This document shows, piece after piece, positions 40,653-49,158 of a stretch of 64,000 nucleotides of DNA. Source of the stretch: Lentzea jiangxiensis (GTDB taxonomy: Bacteria; Actinomycetota; Actinomycetes; Mycobacteriales; Pseudonocardiaceae). Within the stretch, counting starts at the first letter, position 1. Every line of letters begins with the position of its first letter. Below the pieces are notes generated by a model, which searched no databases, was not told where the DNA came from, and was given only the letters and a program-made list of their open reading frames with translations. Location: contig NZ_FNIX01000002.1 of assembly GCF_900104175.1 (NCBI RefSeq), positions 62,001-126,000 on the forward strand, given 5' to 3'. The position numbers and the translations under genes were made by a program.

Positions 40653-42272
40653 CTACCCGAGGTCGAGCTTGGCGAACGTCCGCAACAACCCCGGCGCCAC
40701 CCGGCCGGCGATCCGGGCGGCCTTCGCCTCGACCGTCACCGGCACCACCGGGCGGTTGCGCCGCACCGCCCGCACGATCTCGGCGGCCACGCGCTCGGGA
40801 CCGAAGCCGCGCCGGGCGTAGAGCCGGGACGCGCGGTCCTGCTTGCGGCGTTCCTCCTCGGCGCTGACGCCGGAGAACGTCGTGGTGGCGGTGATGTTCG
40901 TGTTCACCACGCCGGGGCAGATCGCGCTGACGCCGATGGCGTGCGGGGCGAGCTCGGCGCGCAGGCAGTCCGAGAGCATGAACACCGCCGCCTTGCTCGT
41001 GGCGTACGCGGAGAGGATCTTCGACGGCAGGTAGGCCGCCGCCGAGGACAGGTTCACGATGTGGCCGCCCTCTCCGCGTTCCACCATCAGCTCGCCGAAC
41101 GCCCGGCAGCCGTGCACGACGCCCCAGAGGTTGACGTCCAGCACCCGCCGCCACTGCTCCGCGGACGTCGACAGGAACGATCCGGAGTGGCCGATGCCCG
41201 CGTTGTTCACGACGACGTCCGGCACGCCGTGCTCGTCCGCGACCCGCCGTGCCCACGCCCGCACGGCCTCTTCGGACCGGACGTCGACCTCGTAGGCGTG
41301 GCCGTCGACCATGCCCGCGGTCTCCTCCGCCGCGGCGAAGTCCACATCGGACACGACCACGCGGGCGCCCGTCGCGGCGAACGCCACGGCCGTCGCCCGG
41401 CCGATCCCGCTGCCACCGCCGGTGATCACGACCAGCCGCCGCGGGGGAGTGGCGTCCTCGACGAACTCGGAGATCATCCGAGCGAGCTGTTCCGGGTGGG
41501 TCAGCGGTGCCCAGTGCCCGGCCGCGATCCTGCGCCGCCGCAGGGACGGCACCCAGCGTTCGAGGTCGAGCGGCTCGGTGCGGATGTAGCGGTCGCGGGT
41601 CGGCTGGACCACCTGCACCGGCATCGGTGCGCGGCGCTGCCGGGGTGAGCGCATCACGGGGCGGATGTTCGCGCGGTACAACGACAAGCCGTTCACCGCG
41701 TCCGAGGCGATGGTCGGGGCGGGCTCGGTGCGGACGCCCTCCAGCCGCCGCAGCACGTCTCCCCAGCGGCGCGCGAGGTACAGGCGCCAGAACAGCGGTG
41801 CGAGCACCGGCACGTGGAACGCGCCGATGTACCAGGACCGGACGAACTGCCTCAGGTGGGCGAGCGACAGGCCTCCGCGCGACCAGTGGCCCATGTGGTC
41901 GAGGCACGGCCCGGAGATCGAGGTGAAAGTCGCGATCCGCGCGCCGGGGGTGGTGACGGCCTCCCACGACTGGATCGAGCCCCAGTCGTGCCCGACCAGG
42001 TGCACCGGTTCGCCGGGGCTGACCGCGTCGATCACGGCGAAGAGGTCCGCCGCCAGCCGTCCGAGCCGATAGCCGTCCTGAGTGGACGGTGCGGTCGAGG
42101 CCCCCGCGCCGCGCACGTCGTAGGTGACGACGCGGAAGTCGCCCTCCAGCAGGGCGGCGACGCGGTTCCAGACGGCGTGGGTGTCCGGATACCCGTGCAC
42201 CAGCACCACCGTCGGCCCGGACGTGCCGCGCACCTGCACGGCGAGGTCGACTTCCCCGGAACGCACCTTCAC
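40653..42272 (-). CDS. Fused alpha/beta hydrolase and short-chain dehydrogenase
   Basis: A 539-residue two-enzyme fusion. Residues 1-270 are an epoxide-hydrolase-like alpha/beta hydrolase: VVLVHGYPDTHAVW (oxyanion HGYP), VHLVGHDWGSIQSWE (D nucleophile in place of Ser) and a late AAGHWAPLTHPEQ His. Residues 285-539 are a classical SDR: VVITGGGSGIGRATA, NNAGIGHSG, then SSAAAYLPSKILSAYATSKAA with the Ser-Tyr-x-x-x-Lys triad. It starts at GTG 42272, overlapping a ferredoxin-reductase remnant. It is probably controlled by the divergent TetR. The fusion could hydrolyse and then oxidise one lipid-like or epoxide substrate. Confidence 0.88.
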   Translation of the reverse strand: MKVRSGEVDLAVQVRGTSGPTVVLVHGYPDTHAVWNRVAALLEGDFRVVTYDVRGAGASTAPSTQDGYRLGRLAADLFAVIDAVSPGEPVHLVGHDWGSIQSWEAVTTPGARIATFTSISGPCLDHMGHWSRGGLSLAHLRQFVRSWYIGAFHVPVLAPLFWRLYLARRWGDVLRRLEGVRTEPAPTIASDAVNGLSLYRANIRPVMRSPRQRRAPMPVQVVQPTRDRYIRTEPLDLERWVPSLRRRRIAAGHWAPLTHPEQLARMISEFVEDATPPRRLVVITGGGSGIGRATAVAFAATGARVVVSDVDFAAAEETAGMVDGHAYEVDVRSEEAVRAWARRVADEHGVPDVVVNNAGIGHSGSFLSTSAEQWRRVLDVNLWGVVHGCRAFGELMVERGEGGHIVNLSSAAAYLPSKILSAYATSKAAVFMLSDCLRAELAPHAIGVSAICPGVVNTNITATTTFSGVSAEEERRKQDRASRLYARRGFGPERVAAEIVRAVRRNRPVVPVTVEAKAARIAGRVAPGLLRTFAKLDLG

Positions 42273-42560
42273 AGTTCCTCCAACACGAGCCGGTCACCGG
42301 TGGGCCTGTCCACGTCGCACGTGCCGCAGAACCCCTGGCGGAGCCGACCGGTCGGCGGGCACGTCGAGGGATACCCCGCCGCGGCGCGGTTCGACCGTGA
42401 ACGAGTGGCCGTCCACGACCGGGGGCGGGCTGAAGCGCTCGCGGTGCGGCCGGCGCGAGGAGAGCTCGGTCCGCACCCGCTCGGGCATCGACGCCGGTCC
42501 TCCTGCTCGACGAACCCGGGCACCTCCTCGGGCAGCAGCAGGTACGGGACGTTCATGCCG
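42269..42560 (-). pseudogene. Truncated ferredoxin-type reductase (2Fe-2S C-terminal end)
   Basis: Two frames together give the C-terminal end of a PDR/VanB-type reductase: HRERFSPPPVVDGHSFTVEP and SLDVPADRS in one frame, then, after a jump near 42335-42345, RQGFCGTCDVD in another. About 15 codons that should contain the first cluster Cys are missing at the jump. The final stop still overlaps the hydrolase-SDR start as GTGA, showing it was once the coupled upstream gene. The FAD and NAD domains are gone. Confidence 0.65.
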
Positions 42561-42607
42561 TGCGTGGTCACCGGCTCGTCCGGCTCCATCGCACACCTCC
42601 CCGCATT

Positions 42608-42648
42608 GCTACGCGCCCGTAGCTTGGTGAAAGCTACGCCACCGTAGC
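42608..42648. promoter_or_regulatory. Two TetR operators
   Basis: Two identical perfect palindromes GCTACG-N4-CGTAGC at 42608-42623 and 42633-42648, centres 25 bp apart. They lie between the divergent TetR gene (GTG 42660) and the minus-strand reductase-remnant/hydrolase-SDR operon. Spacing and symmetry fit binding of two TetR dimers. Confidence 0.85.
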
Positions 42649-42659
42649 AATATGGTCCG

Positions 42660-43286
42660 GTGAGCACAACGCGCCGGAAGTACGCCCGCCGCCTGCCGCC
42701 GGGGGAGCGCCGCGAGCAGCTGCTGGACGCCGCCCTGCGCCTGATCCCGGCGGGCTTCGACACCGTCACGATGGAGTCGGTCGCGAAGGAGGCGCAGGTC
42801 ACCAAGCCCGTGCTCTACGACCTGTTCGCGAACAGGGGAGAGCTCATCAGCGCGCTGCTGGAGCGCGAGGCGGGCAGGGCGACGGACCAGGTCCTCGCCG
42901 CCCTGCCCACCGACTTCGCCACGCGCTCGCCGGACGACGCCTTCGCCGACGCCGTCCGCGTCTTCGTCCACGCGGTTGTGGAGGCGCCCGACCGGTGGCG
43001 TCTCGTGCTGCTCCCGCCCGAGGGCACGCCGGCGGAGTTCCGCGCCCAGGTCGAGCGGGTGCGCGCGGGGGTCGTCGCCCAGGTCGAGGACCTCGCCGCC
43101 CTGGGGCTCGAGCAGCTGGGTCTTCAGGAGTTGGGCGGCCTGGACGACCTCGACTCGGCCCTGCTCGGGCACGCGATGCTGGCGCTCGCGGAGATGTCCG
43201 GGCGGCTCGTGCTGACCGACCCGGACAGGTTCACACCGGACCGGCTGGTGGCCTTCGTGACCCGGATCGCGCACGGACTCCGTTGA
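42660..43286 (+). CDS. TetR family transcriptional regulator
   Basis: A 208-residue regulator. HTH in residues 15-60: RREQLLDAALRLIPAGF, VTMESVAKEAQVTKPVLYDLFANRGEL. The C-terminal ligand domain is helical and acidic. It starts at GTG 42660, 11 bp after the second palindrome, so it is probably autoregulated. It likely represses the divergent hydrolase-SDR gene. Confidence 0.92.
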   Translation: MSTTRRKYARRLPPGERREQLLDAALRLIPAGFDTVTMESVAKEAQVTKPVLYDLFANRGELISALLEREAGRATDQVLAALPTDFATRSPDDAFADAVRVFVHAVVEAPDRWRLVLLPPEGTPAEFRAQVERVRAGVVAQVEDLAALGLEQLGLQELGGLDDLDSALLGHAMLALAEMSGRLVLTDPDRFTPDRLVAFVTRIAHGLR

Positions 43287-43292
43287 GCTGCG

Positions 43293-44231
43293 TCAGCGCA
43301 CCCGAGCGTGCGTGAGCAGCGCGAGCCCGGTCGGGTCGTGGGTCACCGACACGTCGCACCTCGGCAGCAGCGCGCGCACGGCCTGCTCGTCGCGCTCGAT
43401 CACCTGCCAGTCCATCAGGTACTCCAGCGGCCACCGGAACTCGTTGCCGGGAACCGTGCCGGCGAAGTAGACCGTGCTGCCGGGACGGGTGAGCTTGGTC
43501 AGCACGGCCTCGGTCAGCCGCACGGCCGCGCGGTCGTTGAGGTAGCCGTACAGGCCGTTGGCGAGCACGAGGTCGTACGGTCCCTGCTCGGCGAGCTTGG
43601 GGATGGCGCGGAAGATGTTGCCGGGGACCGCGGTCGTGAACTCGTTGAGCGGGCCGAGCCGCTGCTGCGCCAGCTCCAGCGCGTCCGGGTCGACGTCGGT
43701 GAGCACGAACCGGTCGCCGGGCCGCACGATGCCGGGCGGGAGGGTGCGCAGGTCGGGCGCGGCACCGGCGTCGATCACCAGGATCGTCCGCGGGCCGGAG
43801 CGCGGCGCGGTGAGGCAGTCGCCGATCAGCCGGGCCTGGTGCACCACCCGGTTGCGCAGCTGCTGGGCCAGCGCCGAGCGCTGCAGCTGGGCCTCGACGT
43901 GCCAGCCGAGCGTGCCCGGCGCGCCGCCGTTGGCCTGGGCGAGGACGTGCTCGACGAGCCGGAAGTCGCTCGGGTAGCCGCGCGCCCACTCGTTCTCGTC
44001 GCGCATGAACGGCGAGCGCGCACAGGCCGACTTCGCGGGCTGGACGATCGCGGCGACGTCCTCCTCGGGCACGCCCGCGAGGACGGTGGCGCCGATCTGG
44101 TCGCCCAGCGCGCGGAAACGGCCGCCGACGAGGCCGTTGGCGGCGGGATCGGCGAGGTCGAACTCCTTCTCACTGCGCAGGAAGCCGTCCACGGTGTCGC
44201 TGAGGCGGTGCAGGACATCGGTGCTGTGCAT
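43293..44231 (-). CDS. SAM-dependent methyltransferase, PhcB-like
   Basis: A 312-residue protein. The N-terminal helical part (about 1-130) includes SPFMRDENEWARGYPSDF and a stretch QLRNRVVHQARLIGDCL; the Rossmann part has ILVIDAGAAPDLRTL (motif I, degenerate), VLTDVDPDALELA and YDLVLANGLYGYL. The arrangement resembles PhcB-type methyltransferases that make the quorum signal 3-hydroxypalmitate methyl ester (FTxRAFEKPRGYAGD in those). The likeness is by eye and moderate. ATG 44231 follows GAGGAAG. Convergent with the TetR gene. Confidence 0.7.
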   Translation of the reverse strand: MHSTDVLHRLSDTVDGFLRSEKEFDLADPAANGLVGGRFRALGDQIGATVLAGVPEEDVAAIVQPAKSACARSPFMRDENEWARGYPSDFRLVEHVLAQANGGAPGTLGWHVEAQLQRSALAQQLRNRVVHQARLIGDCLTAPRSGPRTILVIDAGAAPDLRTLPPGIVRPGDRFVLTDVDPDALELAQQRLGPLNEFTTAVPGNIFRAIPKLAEQGPYDLVLANGLYGYLNDRAAVRLTEAVLTKLTRPGSTVYFAGTVPGNEFRWPLEYLMDWQVIERDEQAVRALLPRCDVSVTHDPTGLALLTHARVR

Positions 44232-44372
44232 CGTCACTTCCTCGCTGTGGCAACGGTTCCGAAGCCTGTCAGCTGCGGTGGCCGCACGACAGGGTCTTTC
44301 GGGTAGTACGGGCAAGATCCTGCACCGGTTCGGGTGAAGATCACCAACTTGACGCGCCGGACCTGCGCGTCC

Positions 44373-45221
44373 TCATCTGCTCGCGGCCGTGACGGCGTCC
44401 GCGATGGCCTGGTGGCCCGCGGGCGTCGGGTGCACGTCGGTTCGGTCGCAGAAGTAGGTGAGCGAGCACACCTTGGCGACGGAGACCGGGATCTGGCCGT
44501 ACTTCGGGTCCGGGGCCAGCTCGGTCAGCGCGCCGTAGCCGCCCGTCGCGGTCGTGACGTCGGCGAACCGGGCCCCGAACTTCCCGTACTGGGCGGCGAT
44601 CCGCGAGTTGAAGTCCTGGAACATCGTGACCGACAGCCGGGCGAGGTTCTTGCCGTTGGGGAACGACGGGTTCACCCACGCGCCGAGGAAGACGTCCGGG
44701 TAGGTCAGGCCGACGATCTTCACGTCCGGCGCGGCCGCCCGCAGCTCGGTGAGCACGCCGGCGACGTTGGTCTGGATGCCGGCGACGGTCCTGGTCGCGC
44801 ACTCGACGGGGTCCTGGACGATCGCGCACGGCGTCAGGTCGTTGCCGCCGATCACGATGGTGACGAGGTCGACGTTCCCGCCCTTCAGCGTCTCGGCCGC
44901 GGCGTCGAGCTGGGTCTTGCCGCCGGCGTCCGGCCCGCAGGCCGTCCTGGTGGCGAGGTCGGCGGACGTGGCGCCGTCGCAGGCCAGGTTGACGAGCCGC
45001 AGTCCGGCCGTCTCGGCGACGATCTGGGCGAAGCTCGTGTTCTTGCCGCCCGGCGCGAAGCCGGTGGCGTAGGAGTCGCCGATCGAGAGGTGGATCTTCT
45101 TCTCCGGCACGGGCGCCGGCGCGCTGCCGTCCGGCGCCGGTGGGGAGGCGGGCGGTGGCGGGGTCGAGGTGCACGCCGCCAGCGCTGTCAGCAACGCCAC
45201 GACCAGGGCGAACCTCGGCAC
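44373..45221 (-). CDS. SGNH/GDSL hydrolase lipoprotein
   Basis: A 282-residue lipoprotein: signal with lipobox LAAC (C17), a Pro/Ala-rich linker to residue 40, then the SGNH domain with block I SIGDSYATGF (S50), the N block IVIGGNDLTPC, and block V DVHPTPAGH (D and H). Six cysteines match the disulfides of secreted actinomycete lipases/esterases. It hydrolyses acyl esters outside the cell membrane. Stand-alone gene. Confidence 0.92.
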   Translation of the reverse strand: MPRFALVVALLTALAACTSTPPPPASPPAPDGSAPAPVPEKKIHLSIGDSYATGFAPGGKNTSFAQIVAETAGLRLVNLACDGATSADLATRTACGPDAGGKTQLDAAAETLKGGNVDLVTIVIGGNDLTPCAIVQDPVECATRTVAGIQTNVAGVLTELRAAAPDVKIVGLTYPDVFLGAWVNPSFPNGKNLARLSVTMFQDFNSRIAAQYGKFGARFADVTTATGGYGALTELAPDPKYGQIPVSVAKVCSLTYFCDRTDVHPTPAGHQAIADAVTAASR

Positions 45222-45460
45222 AACCGCTCCTTCGCATCGGAAGCTGATGTGCCGAGGTTACGAGATCGCCCGTGAGGGTCGTGTCAGCGGAGGCCCCGCA
45301 AGCCGGCCGAGCGCGCCAGTGGCAGTGCGGCGACGGTGATGGCGGACACTCGAGACAGGCCGTGGCGAGCGTCCGCCGCGGCCATCAGGTCGCGCGTGCC
45401 GGCGGTGGTGCGGGGCCTGCGGCCGGCAGGGGAGGCCGCAGACCCCGCAGGCCCGCGCGG

Positions 45461-47242
45461 TCAGGCGCTTTCCGCAGCGGCTGCCCGGCCCGCGACCCGC
45501 CCGGAGAACAGGCAGCCGCCGAGGAACGTGCCCTCGAGCGCCCGGTACCCGTGCACGCCACCGCCGCCGAACCCGGACACCTCGCCCGCCGCGTAGAGGC
45601 CGGGGATCGGCTGCGCGTTCGCGCCGAGGACGCGTCCCCGCAGGTCGGTCTGCAGGCCGCCCAGCGTCTTGCGGGTCAGGATGTTCATCCTGATCGCGAT
45701 CAGCGGGCCGGCGGCGGGGTCGAGGATCTTGTGCAACGAGGCCGTGCGGGCCAGGCTGTCGCCGCTGTAGGCCAGCGAGTTGCGGATCCCCATCACCTGG
45801 ACGTCCTTGGTGAACGGGTTGTCGACCTGCTGGTCGCGCGCGACGATCTGGCGCCGCAGCTCGTCGAGGCCGACGAGGTTCTGCCCGGTCAGCGCGTTCA
45901 TGCCGGCCACCAGGTCCGGGAGGTTGTTCCTGATGACGAAGTCGACGCCCCTGTCCATGAACGCCTTCACGGGTGGCGGCGTGCTGTTCAGCAGCCGCAT
46001 CGCGAGGTAGGCGACCAGGTTCTTGGCGGTGATCTCCGGGTTCTGCTCGGAACCGGAGAGCACGAACTCCTTGTCGATGATCTTCTTGTTGAGGATGAAC
46101 CACGAGTAGTCGTAGCCCGACCTGCCGATCAGCTCCAGCGTGCCGAGCGTGTCGAGCGACGGGATGCCCGGGTTCGCGAACCGGCGGCCCCGCGCGTCGA
46201 ACCACAGCGACGACGGCGCGGCCAGCACGCGGATGCCGTGGTCGGGCCAGATCGGCGTGTGGTTGATCATCCCCTCCGTGTAGTGCCACATGCGGTCGCG
46301 GTTGACCAGCCGCGCGCCCGCGAGCTCCGAGATCGCGAGCATGCGGCCGTCGACGTGCGCGGGGACACCGGTGACGAGCCGCTGAGGGGCCGGGCCGAGG
46401 CGGGCGGGCCAGTTGCGGCGCACCAGGTCCTTGTTGCCGCCGATGCCGCCGGAGGTCACCACGACCATCGGCGCGTGCAGCTCGAAGTCGCCGACCTTGA
46501 CGCGGGAGCTGGGCTTGCCGCGCTGGGCGGTGCTGGGCTCGAGGACGCTGCCGCGCACGCCGGTCACAGCGCCGTTGGTGACGATGAGCCCGTCGACCTG
46601 GTGGCGGAACCGGAAGGTGACCTTGCCGTCGCGGACCGCGTCGCGGACCTTCTTCTCGAACGGCTCCATCACGCCGGGACCGGTGCCGAGCGTCATGTGG
46701 AAGCGCGGCACGGAGTTGCCGGGACCGTCGGCGAACTGGCCGCCGCGCTCGGCCCAGCCGACGATCGGCACCCAGCGCACGCCGAGCCCGTGGAGCCACT
46801 CGCGCTTCTCGCCGGCGGCGAAGTCCAGGTAGGCCTCCGCCCACTTCGCGGCCCAGTGGTCCTCGCCGCGGGGGTCGTTCACGCCGCGGTCGAACCCGGC
46901 GGTGTTGAACCAGTCGGCGCGGGCCAGCTCCAGGGAGTCCTTGATGCCGGCGGTCCGCTGCTCGGGGGAGTTGACGAAGAAGAGACCGCCGAGCGACCAG
47001 AACGCCTGGCCGCCCAGGCTGGCCTCGGGTTCCTGGTCGAGCAGCAGGACCCTGCGGCCCGCCGCGGCCAGCTCGGACGTGGCGACGAGCCCGGCCAGGC
47101 CGTGCCCGATGACGATGACGTCCGCGTCGACCCGCGGCGCCGCCCCGGCGACGGCCTGTCCCAGCGTCCCGCTCGTGGCGATCGCGCCGATCGCCCCGCC
47201 GGCGGCCAGGAGGGTGCGACGGCTGATGTTCCGGTCCGACAT
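45461..47242 (-). CDS. Tat-exported FAD-binding dehydrogenase (KstD/fumarate-reductase fold)
   Basis: A 593-residue flavoprotein. The N-terminus ISRRTLLAAGGAIGA is a twin-arginine signal, so the mature enzyme is outside the membrane. It has VIVIGHGLAGLVATSELA (FAD GxGxxG), GGQAFWSLGGLF, VVVTSGGIGGNKDLV and PGLYAAGEVSGFGGGGVHG. This pattern is the ketosteroid-dehydrogenase/fumarate-reductase flavoprotein group, in the subgroup named FAD-binding dehydrogenase. Substrate unknown. It is divergent from a PucR regulator that probably controls it. Confidence 0.9.
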   Translation of the reverse strand: MSDRNISRRTLLAAGGAIGAIATSGTLGQAVAGAAPRVDADVIVIGHGLAGLVATSELAAAGRRVLLLDQEPEASLGGQAFWSLGGLFFVNSPEQRTAGIKDSLELARADWFNTAGFDRGVNDPRGEDHWAAKWAEAYLDFAAGEKREWLHGLGVRWVPIVGWAERGGQFADGPGNSVPRFHMTLGTGPGVMEPFEKKVRDAVRDGKVTFRFRHQVDGLIVTNGAVTGVRGSVLEPSTAQRGKPSSRVKVGDFELHAPMVVVTSGGIGGNKDLVRRNWPARLGPAPQRLVTGVPAHVDGRMLAISELAGARLVNRDRMWHYTEGMINHTPIWPDHGIRVLAAPSSLWFDARGRRFANPGIPSLDTLGTLELIGRSGYDYSWFILNKKIIDKEFVLSGSEQNPEITAKNLVAYLAMRLLNSTPPPVKAFMDRGVDFVIRNNLPDLVAGMNALTGQNLVGLDELRRQIVARDQQVDNPFTKDVQVMGIRNSLAYSGDSLARTASLHKILDPAAGPLIAIRMNILTRKTLGGLQTDLRGRVLGANAQPIPGLYAAGEVSGFGGGGVHGYRALEGTFLGGCLFSGRVAGRAAAAESA

Positions 47243-47394
47243 CCCAGGGCCTTCCTCGTTGAAGGGTGGTGCCAACGCGAATTACTCTCGCGTAAAGCAA
47301 CTAACCAGCAACCGGAGAGCCGGGGATAGGGTCCCGCCACCAAACGGCGACGGCCGCGTTGTGGCCGTCACACAACCTGTGCTGCGGAGGTGTC

Positions 47395-48534
47395 GTGCCG
47401 GGGATGTCCGCGATGGTCCGGCAGGTCCTCGAAGCCGTCGCCGCCGACGACGAGGTGGTCGGGCGGGTCGTCGACGCGGCGCGCGGCCACTCGCCGGAGG
47501 TCGCCCGGCTGCCCGCGGAGGAGAACCGCCGGCACATCGCGTTCCTGCTGGCCGAGGGCATCGCGCACCTCGAACGGGGCGGGGCGCCCGACGACGGCGA
47601 CTTCTCCGCCGCCCTGGCGCTGGGAGCCGACCGCGCCGCCCAGGGCGTGTCGATGGCGGGACTGCTGCGCGGCGTGCACGCCGGCCGGACCGAGCTGATC
47701 AGGGCCGCGGTCGAGCTGGCGCGGTCGCTCGGCGTCGACGACGGCGCGATCCTGGACTTCATGATCGACCTCGACCAGTACGTCGGCGCGGTCGAACGGC
47801 ACGTCGTCAGCGGCTACCACGCCGCCGAGCTCCAGCTCTCCCGCACGGCCCGCGACCTGAACGCCCAGGTGCTGCGGCGGCTGCTGGTCTCCGGTGAGCT
47901 CCCCGACGCGTCCGAGCTCGCGCGTGCCGGGCTGCGGCCCGACGGCCGGTACCACTGCGTCGTCTCCGGGGTGACCGACCCGAGCCGCGCGCGGGCGCTC
48001 GAACAGCGGCTGCACGCGTCCGGCGGCGTGTACGGGCTGGTCGAGGGAAGACTGGTCGGACTCACGCCCGTGCCGCCGTCGTGGTCGGACGACCTGCTCG
48101 TGGTGTCACCGGCGACCGCGCTGAAGTCGTTGCGGGGCATGTACTCGATGTGCGCGCAGGCACTGGCGGCCGCGGGTGCGCCGCTGGGGGTGCGGCGCCT
48201 GGTCGACCTCGCCGCCGAGACCGCTCTCGCGGCGTTCCCGGCACTGGCGGAGACGCTGGCGGACTCGGTGCTCGGCCAGCTCGACCCGAAGAGCACGTTC
48301 CACCACGAGATCGTGGCGACGGCGCTGTGCTACCTGGACAACGGAGGCCGGCTCAGCGCCACGGCCACGGCGTTGCACATCCACGCGAACACCGTGCGGT
48401 ACCGGCTGGACCGGCTCGTGGAGCTGACGGACGCCGACCTCGGCGAGAACCCCGTCGCGGGGCGCTCGCACGTGCTGACGACGCTGCACACCTGGTGGGC
48501 GCTGCGGTCGTGGATCGACCGCAGCGCCAGGTGA
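47395..48534 (+). CDS. PucR-type helix-turn-helix regulator
   Basis: A 379-residue regulator. The C-terminal PucR HTH is LCYLDNGGRLSATATALHIHANTVRYRLDRLVELT (read in parts, near residues 310-345), the middle resembles a GGDEF-like/PucR sensory domain, and the N-terminus is helical. GTG 47395 sits 4 bp after GCGGAGG. PucR proteins activate purine, aromatic or steroid catabolic genes; the divergent FAD dehydrogenase 152 bp away is the obvious target. Confidence 0.88.
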   Translation: MPGMSAMVRQVLEAVAADDEVVGRVVDAARGHSPEVARLPAEENRRHIAFLLAEGIAHLERGGAPDDGDFSAALALGADRAAQGVSMAGLLRGVHAGRTELIRAAVELARSLGVDDGAILDFMIDLDQYVGAVERHVVSGYHAAELQLSRTARDLNAQVLRRLLVSGELPDASELARAGLRPDGRYHCVVSGVTDPSRARALEQRLHASGGVYGLVEGRLVGLTPVPPSWSDDLLVVSPATALKSLRGMYSMCAQALAAAGAPLGVRRLVDLAAETALAAFPALAETLADSVLGQLDPKSTFHHEIVATALCYLDNGGRLSATATALHIHANTVRYRLDRLVELTDADLGENPVAGRSHVLTTLHTWWALRSWIDRSAR

Positions 48535-48538
48535 TCCT

Positions 48539-48949
48539 TTAAAGGCGGTAGAAGTTCGCGTAGTGGTCGGGCGAGAAGTACACGTAGCCCGTCGTGCGGT
48601 CGACGACGATCCGGTACGCGTCACGGGACGCGTTGCAGGCGCGCGGGTAGACGTCGAACTCCTGGTAGCTGTGGCCGGACGGCAGCTGTCCCTCGCGGTT
48701 CTGGAACGTGCCACCGGCGAAGTTGCACTGGCCGTTCGGCCAGCTGTACCAGCCGCGCGAGCCGGGGTAGCCCTTCGACCTCCACGTCGAGTTGGCCGAG
48801 CTGGCAGCGGAACAGCGCGTCTGCGTGCAGGAGGTGTGGACGGCGGCGTCGGCGGCGGGGGCGACCACCGTGGTCACGGCGAACACGGACGCGACGACGG
48901 CGAGGGCGGCGAGCAGTCGACGTGTCCAGTGCGGTTGCAGGGTGTGCAC
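48539..48949 (-). CDS. Secreted guanyl-specific ribonuclease (RNase Sa/T1 family)
   Basis: A 136-residue precursor with signal peptide 1-36 (ends ADAA) and a ~100-residue mature enzyme. The microbial RNase core is present: SYQEFDVYP (E97), AYRIVVDR (R113) and FSPDHYANFY (H129), aligning with E54, R69 and H85 of RNase Sa. Four cysteines could form two disulfides. GTG 48949 follows GGAGG. No barstar-like inhibitor gene is adjacent. It converges on the PucR gene. Confidence 0.88.
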   Translation of the reverse strand: MHTLQPHWTRRLLAALAVVASVFAVTTVVAPAADAAVHTSCTQTRCSAASSANSTWRSKGYPGSRGWYSWPNGQCNFAGGTFQNREGQLPSGHSYQEFDVYPRACNASRDAYRIVVDRTTGYVYFSPDHYANFYRL

Positions 48950-49158
48950 TTCAGACCTCCATCGGCGGGGAACGAGGAACGTGGTGATCATTTCGGTCGA
49001 GCACCACGAGCCGGTGAACGGCAGGGAACCATCCGTGCAATTGTGCCCCCGGACCCGCACACCCCGCGCCGTCCGGCCGCGCGACGACTCCGAAAGCCAG
49101 CGTTGATCAACTCCGAACAGCCGATTGCGGATGCTGCCTCCGGCGATAGATTCGTCCA

